This document shows, piece after piece, positions 16,278 to 22,975 of a DNA stretch of 38,520 bases. The position numbers and the translations under genes are program-made. Under the pieces are notes generated by a model, which made no database searches, was not told where the DNA came from, and saw nothing but the letters and a program-made list of their open reading frames with translations. This DNA is from Alphaproteobacteria bacterium. Its GTDB lineage: Bacteria > Pseudomonadota > Alphaproteobacteria > UBA828. How positions within the stretch are numbered: position 1 is the stretch's first letter; every line of letters begins with the position of its first letter. The stretch spans positions 1-38,520 of the forward strand of contig JAJDVB010000150.1 in NCBI GenBank assembly GCA_022826345.1, read 5' to 3'.

Positions 16278-16766
16278 CTACCCCTTCCAGGGCGGAATCG
16301 GCGTCTCCCACGTCGGCGCGCTGGCGGGGCTCAGCAGCTTGAGGATCAGCTCGATGTGGACGAACTTCCAGTCGCCGCCCTCCTTGCGGAACTTCGATTC
16401 GTACCAGCCCCCGATCCAGGTGTCCTGATCCGGGCTGCCGTCGTCCTGCACCGCCTTCGCCAGCTCCCACAGGTAGTACTCGCCGGTGGCGGTCTGGCCG
16501 TCTTCGGCCACCTCGATGATCGGCTGGGTCGCGTAATGCAGCGCCCACGAGAGCACCTTGGTGGAGGTCTCGTGCAGACCCTGGACAATACTGTCCCGGC
16601 CTTCCCAACGCCCGATCCCCTCGCAGTTCCAGACCGCGTCCTCGGTGAAGCAGGGCGCCATCAACGCCGGATCGCCATTCCTGTCCGCCGCCGTCATGTA
16701 GCGGGCGATGAGCTGCTTGATTGCCTCGATGTCTTCCAGGCGCTGAAGGCGTTGCTCCACGGACAT
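16278..16766 (-). CDS. NTF2-like (SnoaL_4) domain protein, copy 2
   Basis: This 162-residue paralogue of the adjacent gene shares the opening EQRLQRLEDIEAI.QLIARY, the NGDPAL..P.FTEDAVW.CEGIG.WE core and the GGWY.S..RKEGG.WKF strand. The two are clearly a tandem duplication that has diverged. The ATG at 16766 follows GGGGAAAGAGAG, so the reading frame that continues upstream is not part of it. Because it follows an HpaB-family monooxygenase by 35 bases, a role in further conversion of that enzyme's product is plausible. Whether the two copies form a heteromer is not known. Confidence 0.85.
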   Translation of the reverse strand: MSVEQRLQRLEDIEAIKQLIARYMTAADRNGDPALMAPCFTEDAVWNCEGIGRWEGRDSIVQGLHETSTKVLSWALHYATQPIIEVAEDGQTATGEYYLWELAKAVQDDGSPDQDTWIGGWYESKFRKEGGDWKFVHIELILKLLSPASAPTWETPIPPWKG

Positions 16767-16801
16767 GCTCTCTTTCCCCTTCGTCTGTTTGGGATGAACG
16801 T

Positions 16802-18349
16802 TCAGTTTGCGACGCGTTTGGGCGGCGCCGGCGCCTCCGCCGGCTCCTTGCAGCCGATGGGGCAGCACCGCCCCGGCTGGCGGTCGCGGCTCTCCGCCCC
16901 GCTCTCGTCGGCGAGCACGCCCCGGTCGAGCAGCTTCTCGACCAGCGCCACCTTGTCCTCGACCGGATAGCTGCGGAAGATTTCGAGCCCCGTGGCCTGC
17001 GGCGAGCCGCCGCCGTGCAGGCTGATGACCGAGTACCAGCCGGCGGTGCCGGAGGCGGTCAGGTCCTCGATCAGGCGCGCGACCTCCATGCGCTCGCCGT
17101 AGGGCAGGTCCTCCCTCCCCTTCAGCACCTCGGCGAGCGTGCCGGCGGTGGCCGGATTGTGGTCCTCGTCCGGCCCCGGCAGGGCAACCACCAGCCCGCC
17201 CGAGACCTCGTGGGCGATGCGGTGCATGTCGTAGATCTGAGTCGACAGCAGCAGCTTGCCGATATTGGCGAACACACGGTCGGGCTCCACGCAGCCGGAG
17301 CCGTCCGCCACGCCGTAGACCGAGCTCGCGACGCCGCAGGCATAAAAGCCCTCGACGATCTTGATCAGCTCCACCATGCGGTCGCGCAGGTGCGAGGTGC
17401 GCTCGACTTCCAGCCCGTTGGCCTCGGCCATCAGCACGCCGGCGCCGATCAGCAGGTCGCCGAAGCCCGCGCGCGCGCCAACGCACGAATGCCGGTGGTG
17501 GGTGGCGTAGGCCTGGGTCAGAAACTGCGAGTGCTCCCACTCGCCCGCCAGGAACACCCGCTCCCACGGCACGAACACGTCGTCGAAGATCACCACGCCG
17601 GTCGATTGGCCGTAGCGGGCGCTGAACGTCGCCGCCTTCTCCCCCGGCCGGCCCGCCGGCCGGGCGACGACGGTGACGCCGTCCGCGTCCACCGGCACCG
17701 CGCAGCAGAGCGCGAAGTCCTTGTCGTTCTCGGTCATGTTGCGGCAGGGCATGACCAGGTACTCGTGGACGTAGGGCGCGGCGGTGACGATCGCCTTCGC
17801 CCCCCGGATCACGATGCCGTCGGGCCGGCGCCGGGCGATGTGCACGTAGGAGTCGCGCACGGCCTGGGCATGGGGGCGGCGCGAGCGGTCGCCCTTGCCG
17901 TCGGTCATGGCGACGCCGAGAGTGAGGTCCTCTGCCTGCACTCGATGGAGATAGGCGAGGAAGCGCTGGTGCAGCGCGCTGCCGGTCTCCTGATCGATAC
18001 GCCAGGTCGTTTGGTGAATGGCGTTGAGGCCGTCCTGGGTCAGGTAGCGCTGGGCGCAGCCGGTGTACTGGCAGACGAGGCGCACCGCCTCCAGCTTGTG
18101 GAGCTGGTCGGTGGTCGAGCGGTTGATGTGGAGGAAGCGGTGGACCTCGGCGCCGGTGCTCTCCTCCACCGCCGCCATCGTGTGCTTGTGCTGCTCGTCG
18201 CGCGCGAAGTCGTAGACAAGCCCCAGCGCCGCGACTCCCGGCCCGAAGCGGGGCTCGTCCGCGACCGACGCGACCTCGTCGCCGTCGACATAGACCCTGG
18301 GCGTGAGCCGCCTGAGCGACTCCCGGTACTCCTCGCCGGACATCAGCAT
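16802..18349 (-). CDS. 4-hydroxyphenylacetate 3-monooxygenase-family flavin enzyme (HpaB-like)
   Basis: The 515-residue product has the acyl-CoA-dehydrogenase-like HpaB fold. An N-terminal HpaB_N part (about 3-270) with LRRLTPRVYVDGDEV and THLHRF-like HRFLHINRST is followed by a C-terminal part with HRHSCVGARAGFGD, TSHLRDRM and ASSVYG. FADH2-dependent HpaB hydroxylates phenols. The related 4-hydroxybutyryl-CoA dehydratases hold a [4Fe-4S] cluster by four residues. By my hand comparison only the first Cys and the His are kept, the other two being Tyr and Ala, so a dehydratase role is unlikely. A C-terminal cysteine-containing tail (GRCCPIGCK) is unusual. It has a good ribosome site six bases before the ATG at 18349 and lies 14 bases after the lyase gene, so they form an operon. 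The flavin reductase partner is not in view. Confidence 0.82.
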   Translation of the reverse strand: MLMSGEEYRESLRRLTPRVYVDGDEVASVADEPRFGPGVAALGLVYDFARDEQHKHTMAAVEESTGAEVHRFLHINRSTTDQLHKLEAVRLVCQYTGCAQRYLTQDGLNAIHQTTWRIDQETGSALHQRFLAYLHRVQAEDLTLGVAMTDGKGDRSRRPHAQAVRDSYVHIARRRPDGIVIRGAKAIVTAAPYVHEYLVMPCRNMTENDKDFALCCAVPVDADGVTVVARPAGRPGEKAATFSARYGQSTGVVIFDDVFVPWERVFLAGEWEHSQFLTQAYATHHRHSCVGARAGFGDLLIGAGVLMAEANGLEVERTSHLRDRMVELIKIVEGFYACGVASSVYGVADGSGCVEPDRVFANIGKLLLSTQIYDMHRIAHEVSGGLVVALPGPDEDHNPATAGTLAEVLKGREDLPYGERMEVARLIEDLTASGTAGWYSVISLHGGGSPQATGLEIFRSYPVEDKVALVEKLLDRGVLADESGAESRDRQPGRCCPIGCKEPAEAPAPPKRVAN

Positions 18350-18363
18350 CCCGCGTCTCCCGT

Positions 18364-19248
18364 TCAGCCGGCCTGCGCGTCCCTCTGCCGGATCGCCTCG
18401 GCGATCCGCAGCACCCGCTCGGCCTTCTCGTAGATCGGGTAATCGATGAAGTAGCCGTCAACCTGGATCGAGGCGGAGCCCGCAGCCTCCGCCTCCCTGA
18501 ATGCGGCGACGTGCTTTTCCGCCTGGGCCACGGCCTCGGCGCTCGGCGTGAACACGCGGTTCACCGGCTCCACCTGCTTGGGATGGATGCAGAGCTTGCC
18601 CTGGAAGCCGAAGCTGATCGCGGTCTCGGCCGAGCGCTCCAGGTTCTCGTCGTCGGCGAGGTCAATGAAGACCGTATCGATGGGAGGCTCCAGCCCGCCG
18701 ACGCGGGAGGCGAGCACGATGGTCGCGCGCGCGTGCGCCAACTCGGCCTCCGCCCCGGTCCAGACCATGCTCATGTCGCGGGTGTAGTCGCCGGCGCCGA
18801 AGGAAAGCCGGCGCACCCGCGTCTCCGCGTCGGCGATCGCCTGGGCGGCCGCGACTCCCCGACCGGTTTCGATGATCGGCACCAGGTCGATCGCGCCCTG
18901 CTCCAGCCCCCGCTCGCGCTCCAGCTGGCCGAGCAGCCAGTCCACCGTCTCCAGCTGGCTCGGCGCCTCGACCTTGGGCAGCAGGATGCCGTCCACGCCT
19001 GCCGCAACCACGGCCTGGAGGTCGCCGTAGCAATAGTCGGTATCGAGCCCGTTCACCCGCACGTAGCCGAGGCAGGGACGCGGGGCCTGCAACGCCTCCA
19101 CGACCACCGCCCGCGTGGCCTCCTTCTCCGCCGCAGCCACCGCGTCTTCGAGATCGAGCACCACCGCGTCCGCACCCGCGCCAAACACCTTGGCGACCTT
19201 GCGCGGGTGATTGCCGGGGGCAAACAGGTAGGTGCGATGCAGATTCAT
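18364..19248 (-). CDS. CoA ester lyase, HpcH/HpaI (CitE-like) family
   Basis: This 294-residue TIM-barrel protein is of the citrate lyase beta/malyl-CoA lyase type. It begins RTYLFAPGNHPRKVAKV, contains the family's GADAVVLDLEDAV at about 24-36 (metal-binding Asp/Glu), YVRVNGLDTDYC, LPKVEAPSQLE and IIETGRGVAAA (metal-binding Glu), and GAGDYTRDM. The C-terminal CIHPKQVEPVN near 225 is where citrate lyase relatives bind the CoA substrate. Retro-aldol cleavage of a 3-hydroxyacyl-CoA or related acid is expected. Substrate is unknown. I chose the ATG at 19248 because the family sequence begins there; upstream codons are not conserved. It heads a minus-strand set with the HpaB-like enzyme and two NTF2-like proteins. 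Confidence 0.88.
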   Translation of the reverse strand: MNLHRTYLFAPGNHPRKVAKVFGAGADAVVLDLEDAVAAAEKEATRAVVVEALQAPRPCLGYVRVNGLDTDYCYGDLQAVVAAGVDGILLPKVEAPSQLETVDWLLGQLERERGLEQGAIDLVPIIETGRGVAAAQAIADAETRVRRLSFGAGDYTRDMSMVWTGAEAELAHARATIVLASRVGGLEPPIDTVFIDLADDENLERSAETAISFGFQGKLCIHPKQVEPVNRVFTPSAEAVAQAEKHVAAFREAEAAGSASIQVDGYFIDYPIYEKAERVLRIAEAIRQRDAQAG

Positions 19249-19312
19249 GGGAACTCGCAGGTGGCTCGGGTCAAACAACCACAGCCCCCCGCCCCGATCA
19301 AGGAGGCCGCCG

Positions 19313-19954
19313 CTACTCGGGGTGGAACGCCAGCTCGCCGTACCAGGCGCGGGCGCTCTGCCCGCAGTTGTCCGAGTCAGTCATGACCGCGATGCCTTCG
19401 AGCTCGTCCACCTCCATGTCGAACAGGCGGAGGAAGTCGGCGCGAACGTCCCGCCGGTGGGTCCGCCAGGTGCCCGCCTCGGCAACCCCGGTATCCATCG
19501 CCACCATCATGACCTTGGAGGTGAACGGGTTCGGCCAGCTTTCGCCGACTTCAGAGCGGTTGGCCCACACGTAGTTGATCGCCCGCGGCAGCCCGAACAA
19601 CCCCTCTCCGGGCGCCACCACGTAGACCCGGGCGGCGTAGTCGTCGCCGTCCTTGATCCGCTCGTCGTCCACCGCGAGCGGCCTCTCGATGCGCCAGCTC
19701 CATTCGAGGATCGGCGTCGCCTCGATATCGATCTCCCGCTCGAGGTAGAGGCTCGATGCCGTGGCGGTGCTGTCGGCCTCCAGCACGCGCCGCCCGTCGA
19801 GCTTGACCACGCGGTAGCGGGTCTCGCCCTCGAACTCCTCGATCTCCCAGTCCCCGCTGTCGCCGCGCGCGGGCCATTCGAGAACCAGCGTCTCGGCATG
19901 GGCCGGCAGCGCGACCAGCAGCATCGCCAGGAGAAGAGGAATGCAGCGTCTCAC
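19313..19954 (-). CDS. DUF3047 family secreted protein
   Basis: This 213-residue protein is likely exported. The start GTG (19954) gives a classical signal peptide: charged RRC, hydrophobic IPLLLAMLLVAL and PAHA just before ETLVLEWPAR. The mature part is DUF3047, with RIERPLAVDDERIKDGDDYAARVYVV, LPRAINYVWANR and AGTWRTHRRDVRADFLRLF, a beta-rich fold whose function is unknown. In the ATG alternative at 20005 the leader gains 17 residues, and no ribosome site helps decide. It is transcribed away from the acetamidase gene across a 306-base region. Confidence 0.8.
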   Translation of the reverse strand: MRRCIPLLLAMLLVALPAHAETLVLEWPARGDSGDWEIEEFEGETRYRVVKLDGRRVLEADSTATASSLYLEREIDIEATPILEWSWRIERPLAVDDERIKDGDDYAARVYVVAPGEGLFGLPRAINYVWANRSEVGESWPNPFTSKVMMVAMDTGVAEAGTWRTHRRDVRADFLRLFDMEVDELEGIAVMTDSDNCGQSARAWYGELAFHPE

Positions 19955-20260
19955 GGCGCGAGCATATGTTGGCTGGACGCCGGCGTCATGTTCACTCCCA
20001 TTCATCCGCCCGGTGTCGTCGATGGCATGAGCCAGCCGGTGCAGCTCTCCCTGATGAAGTCTCGCCAAAACATGCTGCGAGGACAACCGCTTCCGAGGTG
20101 GCGCCATACCGCATTCCTCACCACGGCTACGGCCTGCGTCGTGCACCCGCGCACTTTGCGGTCTCAAGCCGGGGGCACCGGCTCCCCCGCGCCCCGACGG
20201 CCGTGTAAGATCGGAGCGCTCCCGATCGCAGCGCCTCCCAATCTTGCGAGGAGACCCGAG
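19955..20260. other. Intergenic region between divergent genes with an imperfect palindrome
   Basis: These 306 bases separate the DUF3047 start (minus) from the acetamidase start (plus) and must hold both promoters. I see no gene here: the open frames are poor. The only structure I can name is GATCGGAGCGCTCCCGATC at 20209-20227, a near-perfect palindrome missing one G, lying about 34 bases before the acetamidase ATG. It may be an operator. A GC-rich hairpin (AGCCGG/CCGGCT) lies at 20167-20182. Confidence 0.5.
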
Positions 20261-21376
20261 ATGGCCGCACACGAGATTCGCATCGACCGGACCAAGACGC
20301 TCTCCGACGAGCCGGGGACCGGCCACAACCGCTGGCATCCCGACATCCCGCCCATCCTCACCATCGAGCCGGGCGACGAGGTGCTCATGGAGACACGGGA
20401 CGGCGGCGACCAGCAGATTTCGCGTGACTCGACCCTTGACGACCTCCTGCGACTGGACCTCAACCTGGTGCATCCGCTGACCGGCCCGATCTACGTCAAG
20501 GATGCGGAGCCGGGCGATCTTCTGGCCGTCGAAATCCTGGACGTGAACCCCGGTGACTTCGGCTTCACTCTTGCGATTCCGGGCTTCGGCTACCTGCGCG
20601 ACGTCTTCACCGAGCCCTTCCTCGCCAAATGGGAGCAGGACGCAGGCGGCGCAGTCTGCGAGGAGATACCGGGCGTGCGCATCCCCGGCGCACCATTCAT
20701 GGGAGTGATGGGAGTCGCCCCCTCGCACGAGCTACTGGCCCGAATCGCGGCGCGGGAGAACGACCTCCTCGCCGCTGGCGGGATGGCGCTGCCGCCCTCG
20801 GCCGAAGGCGCGATCACCCGCAACCCCGTCATCGACGGCGAAGCGTTGCGAACCATGCCGCCCCGCGAGCATGGCGGGAATTTCGATACCAAGCAGATGA
20901 TCGCCGGCACCACGGTCTACTTCCCGGTCTACACCGAAGGTGCGCTGTTCTCGGCGGGCGACGGCCACTTCGCCCAGGGCAGCAGCGAGTGCTGCGGCAC
21001 GGCCATCGAGACTGACCCGACGCTGCGCGTGCGCTTCGACCTGTGCAAGGGCCTCGCCGCCGAGCGCGGCATCCGCGACATCCACTATTCGCGCAAGAAT
21101 ACGGCGCCGGTGGGGAATGCCCTGGAGCGCGGCGGTTACTACGCAACCACCGGCCTCCCGATCCAAGAGGACGGCACCAACCTCGCCGAAAACATCAATC
21201 TCTCGACCAAGAACGCGCTGCTCAACATCATCGACCATCTGGTGCACGAGCGTGGCTTCACGCGGATGCAGGCCTACGTGATCGCGAGCGTGGGCGTGGA
21301 CGTGACCGTGGACGGCATCGCGGCGGTGCCCAACACCGTGGTCTCCGCGATCCTGCCGGACGACATCTTCGTCTGA
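20261..21376 (+). CDS. Acetamidase/formamidase family protein
   Basis: The 371-residue cytoplasmic amidase belongs to the FmdA/AmdA family, which hydrolyses short-chain amides to a carboxylic acid and ammonia. Family sequence includes the opening ...IEPGDEV, HPLTGPIYVKDAEPGDLLAVEILD at about residues 69-92, the GVMGVAPS motif and RENGGN-like REHGGNFDTKQMIAGTTVYFPVYTEGALFSAGDGHFAQG, the metal-binding His/Asp region at about 205-245. C-terminal LSTKNALLNIIDHLVHERGF is typical of the family. The ATG at 20261 lies seven bases after GAGGAG, so frames extending far upstream are not part of it. A YjbR-family gene follows 27 bases downstream. Its amide-degrading role fits the other nitrogen-scavenging genes of this window. 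Confidence 0.92.
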   Translation: MAAHEIRIDRTKTLSDEPGTGHNRWHPDIPPILTIEPGDEVLMETRDGGDQQISRDSTLDDLLRLDLNLVHPLTGPIYVKDAEPGDLLAVEILDVNPGDFGFTLAIPGFGYLRDVFTEPFLAKWEQDAGGAVCEEIPGVRIPGAPFMGVMGVAPSHELLARIAARENDLLAAGGMALPPSAEGAITRNPVIDGEALRTMPPREHGGNFDTKQMIAGTTVYFPVYTEGALFSAGDGHFAQGSSECCGTAIETDPTLRVRFDLCKGLAAERGIRDIHYSRKNTAPVGNALERGGYYATTGLPIQEDGTNLAENINLSTKNALLNIIDHLVHERGFTRMQAYVIASVGVDVTVDGIAAVPNTVVSAILPDDIFV

Positions 21377-21403
21377 TCCGATGCGGGGAGTGGGAGACAA
21401 CGG

Positions 21404-21748
21404 ATGAGCCGCGATACGGTCAACGCGATCTGTGAGACGTTTCCCGGCGCCGAGCTATCGGATCCCTGGGGCGGCGGGCACGACGCCTGGAAGGTGGGCG
21501 GCAAGATGTTCGCCTGCATCGGCTCGAAGCTGCCGGGCGTCAACATCAAGACCGACAGCATCGAGACCGCCGAAATGCTGATCGAGATGGGCGTGGGCCG
21601 CAAGGCGCCCTACTTCCACCGCTCCTGGATCAACGTTCCCTTGGACCTGCCGGAAGACGAGCTGCGCCAGCGGCTCGCCGACTCCTACCGCATCGTGCGC
21701 AAGGGCCTGACGCGAAAGGCCCAGGCGAGCCTCGCGCCTTTCGATTGA
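21404..21748 (+). CDS. MmcQ/YjbR family protein
   Basis: The 114-residue product is of the YjbR/CyaY-like fold: it opens with the helix SRDTVNAICETFPGA, then PWGGGHDAWKVGGKMFACIG, NIKTD, and a C-terminal ...HRSWINVPLDL..DELRQRLADSYRIVRKGLTRK. Family members are double-wing DNA-binding-like proteins whose biochemical task is not settled. It lies 27 bases after the acetamidase stop and is probably co-transcribed. GAGTGGGAGA is the likely ribosome site. The C-terminal end is normal. Confidence 0.85.
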   Translation: MSRDTVNAICETFPGAELSDPWGGGHDAWKVGGKMFACIGSKLPGVNIKTDSIETAEMLIEMGVGRKAPYFHRSWINVPLDLPEDELRQRLADSYRIVRKGLTRKAQASLAPFD

Positions 21749-21782
21749 CGACCCAGATCGATGGGAATGCCGCGGTCGTTTG

Positions 21783-22277
21783 TCAGGCCGCCTCGGCGTA
21801 ACAGTCTATGGGCTGGCCCTCCGACCCCGAGCGACTCTTGAAGGCAAAAACCATCGGTAGCGGGCCTTCCGACGCTTCACGCTGGCGGATCCTCATACCG
21901 GGAATTGCGTTTTCTGGAATCTCGATGCCGGGCGCGCAGTGACCCAGCACGTTCAGGATGAGCTGCCGGATAATCTTTTCCGTATAGCCGCCGGGGCGCG
22001 TCTTGCCATTCTCCCAGCGCGAAACGACGGTCTTGTCGCTCAGATCAATTGCGCGGGCGAATTCAGTTCCCGACAGATGCAGGACGTGGCGCAGGAAACG
22101 GAGTTCCGCCCCCACCAACTGAACCGGCGCGAGCACACGGGCCACGGCGACGGTCGCCAGCAGCATGTCCAGGTTCGGAATTTCCAGGTTACCGTCGTCG
22201 TCCTCTCGGACGGTGTCGAGTAACGTGATCGGAATTCCGATCTCGGGCGTTGCGTCGTGCTCTCTCTTCGTCTTCAT
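21783..22277 (-). CDS. HTH-containing antitoxin-like regulator
   Basis: This 164-residue DNA-binding protein has an XRE/HTH_3-like domain at about 58-110: AELRFLRHVLHLSGTEFARAIDLSDKTVVSRWENGKTRPGGY. Recognition-helix residues DKTVVSRWENG are typical of lambda-repressor-like folds. The rest, an acidic N-terminus and a C-terminal tail, is not recognised. A DUF4258 gene precedes it on the same strand by 75 bases. Such DUF4258/HTH pairs resemble type II toxin-antitoxin loci in which the HTH protein binds the toxin and represses the operon. Here the HTH gene comes second. No zinc-finger CXXC of the MqsA type is present. Toxicity has not been shown for DUF4258 proteins in general, so the label is tentative. 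Confidence 0.75.
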   Translation of the reverse strand: MKTKREHDATPEIGIPITLLDTVREDDDGNLEIPNLDMLLATVAVARVLAPVQLVGAELRFLRHVLHLSGTEFARAIDLSDKTVVSRWENGKTRPGGYTEKIIRQLILNVLGHCAPGIEIPENAIPGMRIRQREASEGPLPMVFAFKSRSGSEGQPIDCYAEAA

Positions 22278-22352
22278 GCCTGCTTCGGTTTAGGGCGGAC
22301 CAGAGCTCAAACCATCGTTAGCCTTTACCGCCCGAATCCCCTCTCCTTTCCG

Positions 22353-22694
22353 TTACAGCCGGCCACCGCCACCAACGGCATCCGACGTATCGATCGCCGT
22401 GATAATGACAACGCGGCCTGGTCCGGTTTGGTCCAAATTGGCCACCACCTCCAGGCGCCTACCGTCCGAATCGCGACCGGCGACACGGTACTTGTCCAGC
22501 CCGCTTCTAATATCGGGTTCGACATGCACTAATGATCCGGTCTTCAAGACAGTCCGTACCTGTGGCAGCCGAATATCTCGCTCTTGCATTCGAACTCGCG
22601 CATGCTGCGTCAGCCTGATGTTGAAATTGGGAAAATCCCGAAAGAAAATTCTGTATTGCGAGAGATAGTTACCGGGTACCACACTTGCTGCCAT
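22353..22694 (-). CDS. DUF4258 family protein, putative toxin
   Basis: This 113-residue protein carries DUF4258 signature sequence LTQHARVRMQERDIRLPQVRTVL at about 28-50, then a beta-hairpin with DKYRVAGRD and a C-terminal VVIITAIDTSDA. DUF4258 proteins have an RNase-toxin-like (RelE/MqsR-like) small beta fold and are commonly encoded with an HTH protein, here the gene that follows. The H.R..ER start of the domain may be the catalytic or RNA-binding part. The start is not secure: GAGG lies just two bases before the ATG at 22694. A GTG a few codons in is another option. Divergent transcription from the hyuB at 22976 leaves 281 bases with two operator-like repeats. Confidence 0.75.
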   Translation of the reverse strand: MAASVVPGNYLSQYRIFFRDFPNFNIRLTQHARVRMQERDIRLPQVRTVLKTGSLVHVEPDIRSGLDKYRVAGRDSDGRRLEVVANLDQTGPGRVVIITAIDTSDAVGGGGRL

Positions 22695-22789
22695 TACCTC
22701 GTCCCCATCGGCCTCTAAGCCGCACTGTTTCCAAGTGTGTCATTGGCCTCTTCCCTTTCTGTCTGCTGTGCCGTTCCTGACAGGCGCAC

Positions 22790-22853
22790 GGGCGAGTTGA
22801 TCATCGATCAACCTCCCAACCGCAATATGAGGGCGAGTTGATTTAGAGTCAAC
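22790..22853. promoter_or_regulatory. Two repeated operator-like sites (GGGCGAGTTGAT direct repeat with TCAAC inverted arms)
   Basis: GGGCGAGTTGAT occurs at 22790-22801 and again at 22831-22842, 41 bases apart (about four helical turns). In each, GTTGA is followed by TCAAC to form a 17-base palindrome-like site: GTTGATCATCGATCAAC (22796-22812, 7-bp arms) and GTTGATTTAGAGTCAAC (22837-22853, 5-bp arms). This is a typical layout for a dimeric repressor bound at two sites. It lies between the divergent TA-like pair and the hyuB gene. Confidence 0.65.
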
Positions 22854-22975
22854 CATGTTCGCTCGTCAGAAGAGAGCCTGAGCGAAGACGCCCCACCCAC
22901 CCGCTTGCGGCCCGGCGGGTGCTGCGCCACTGTGGCCGCCGCCCCGAGAGCGGCGCCGCACAGGAGGTCCCGTCC

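Noticed and set aside
16802..18349. HpaB-like gene considered as a 4-hydroxybutyryl-CoA dehydratase
   Set aside because: Two of the four cluster ligands are replaced by Tyr and Ala in my hand alignment, so a hydroxylase-family label is safer.
19232..21376. A 714-codon frame extending the acetamidase far upstream
   Set aside because: The first half is antisense to other genes and low complexity. The acetamidase begins at 20261, seven bases after GAGGAG.
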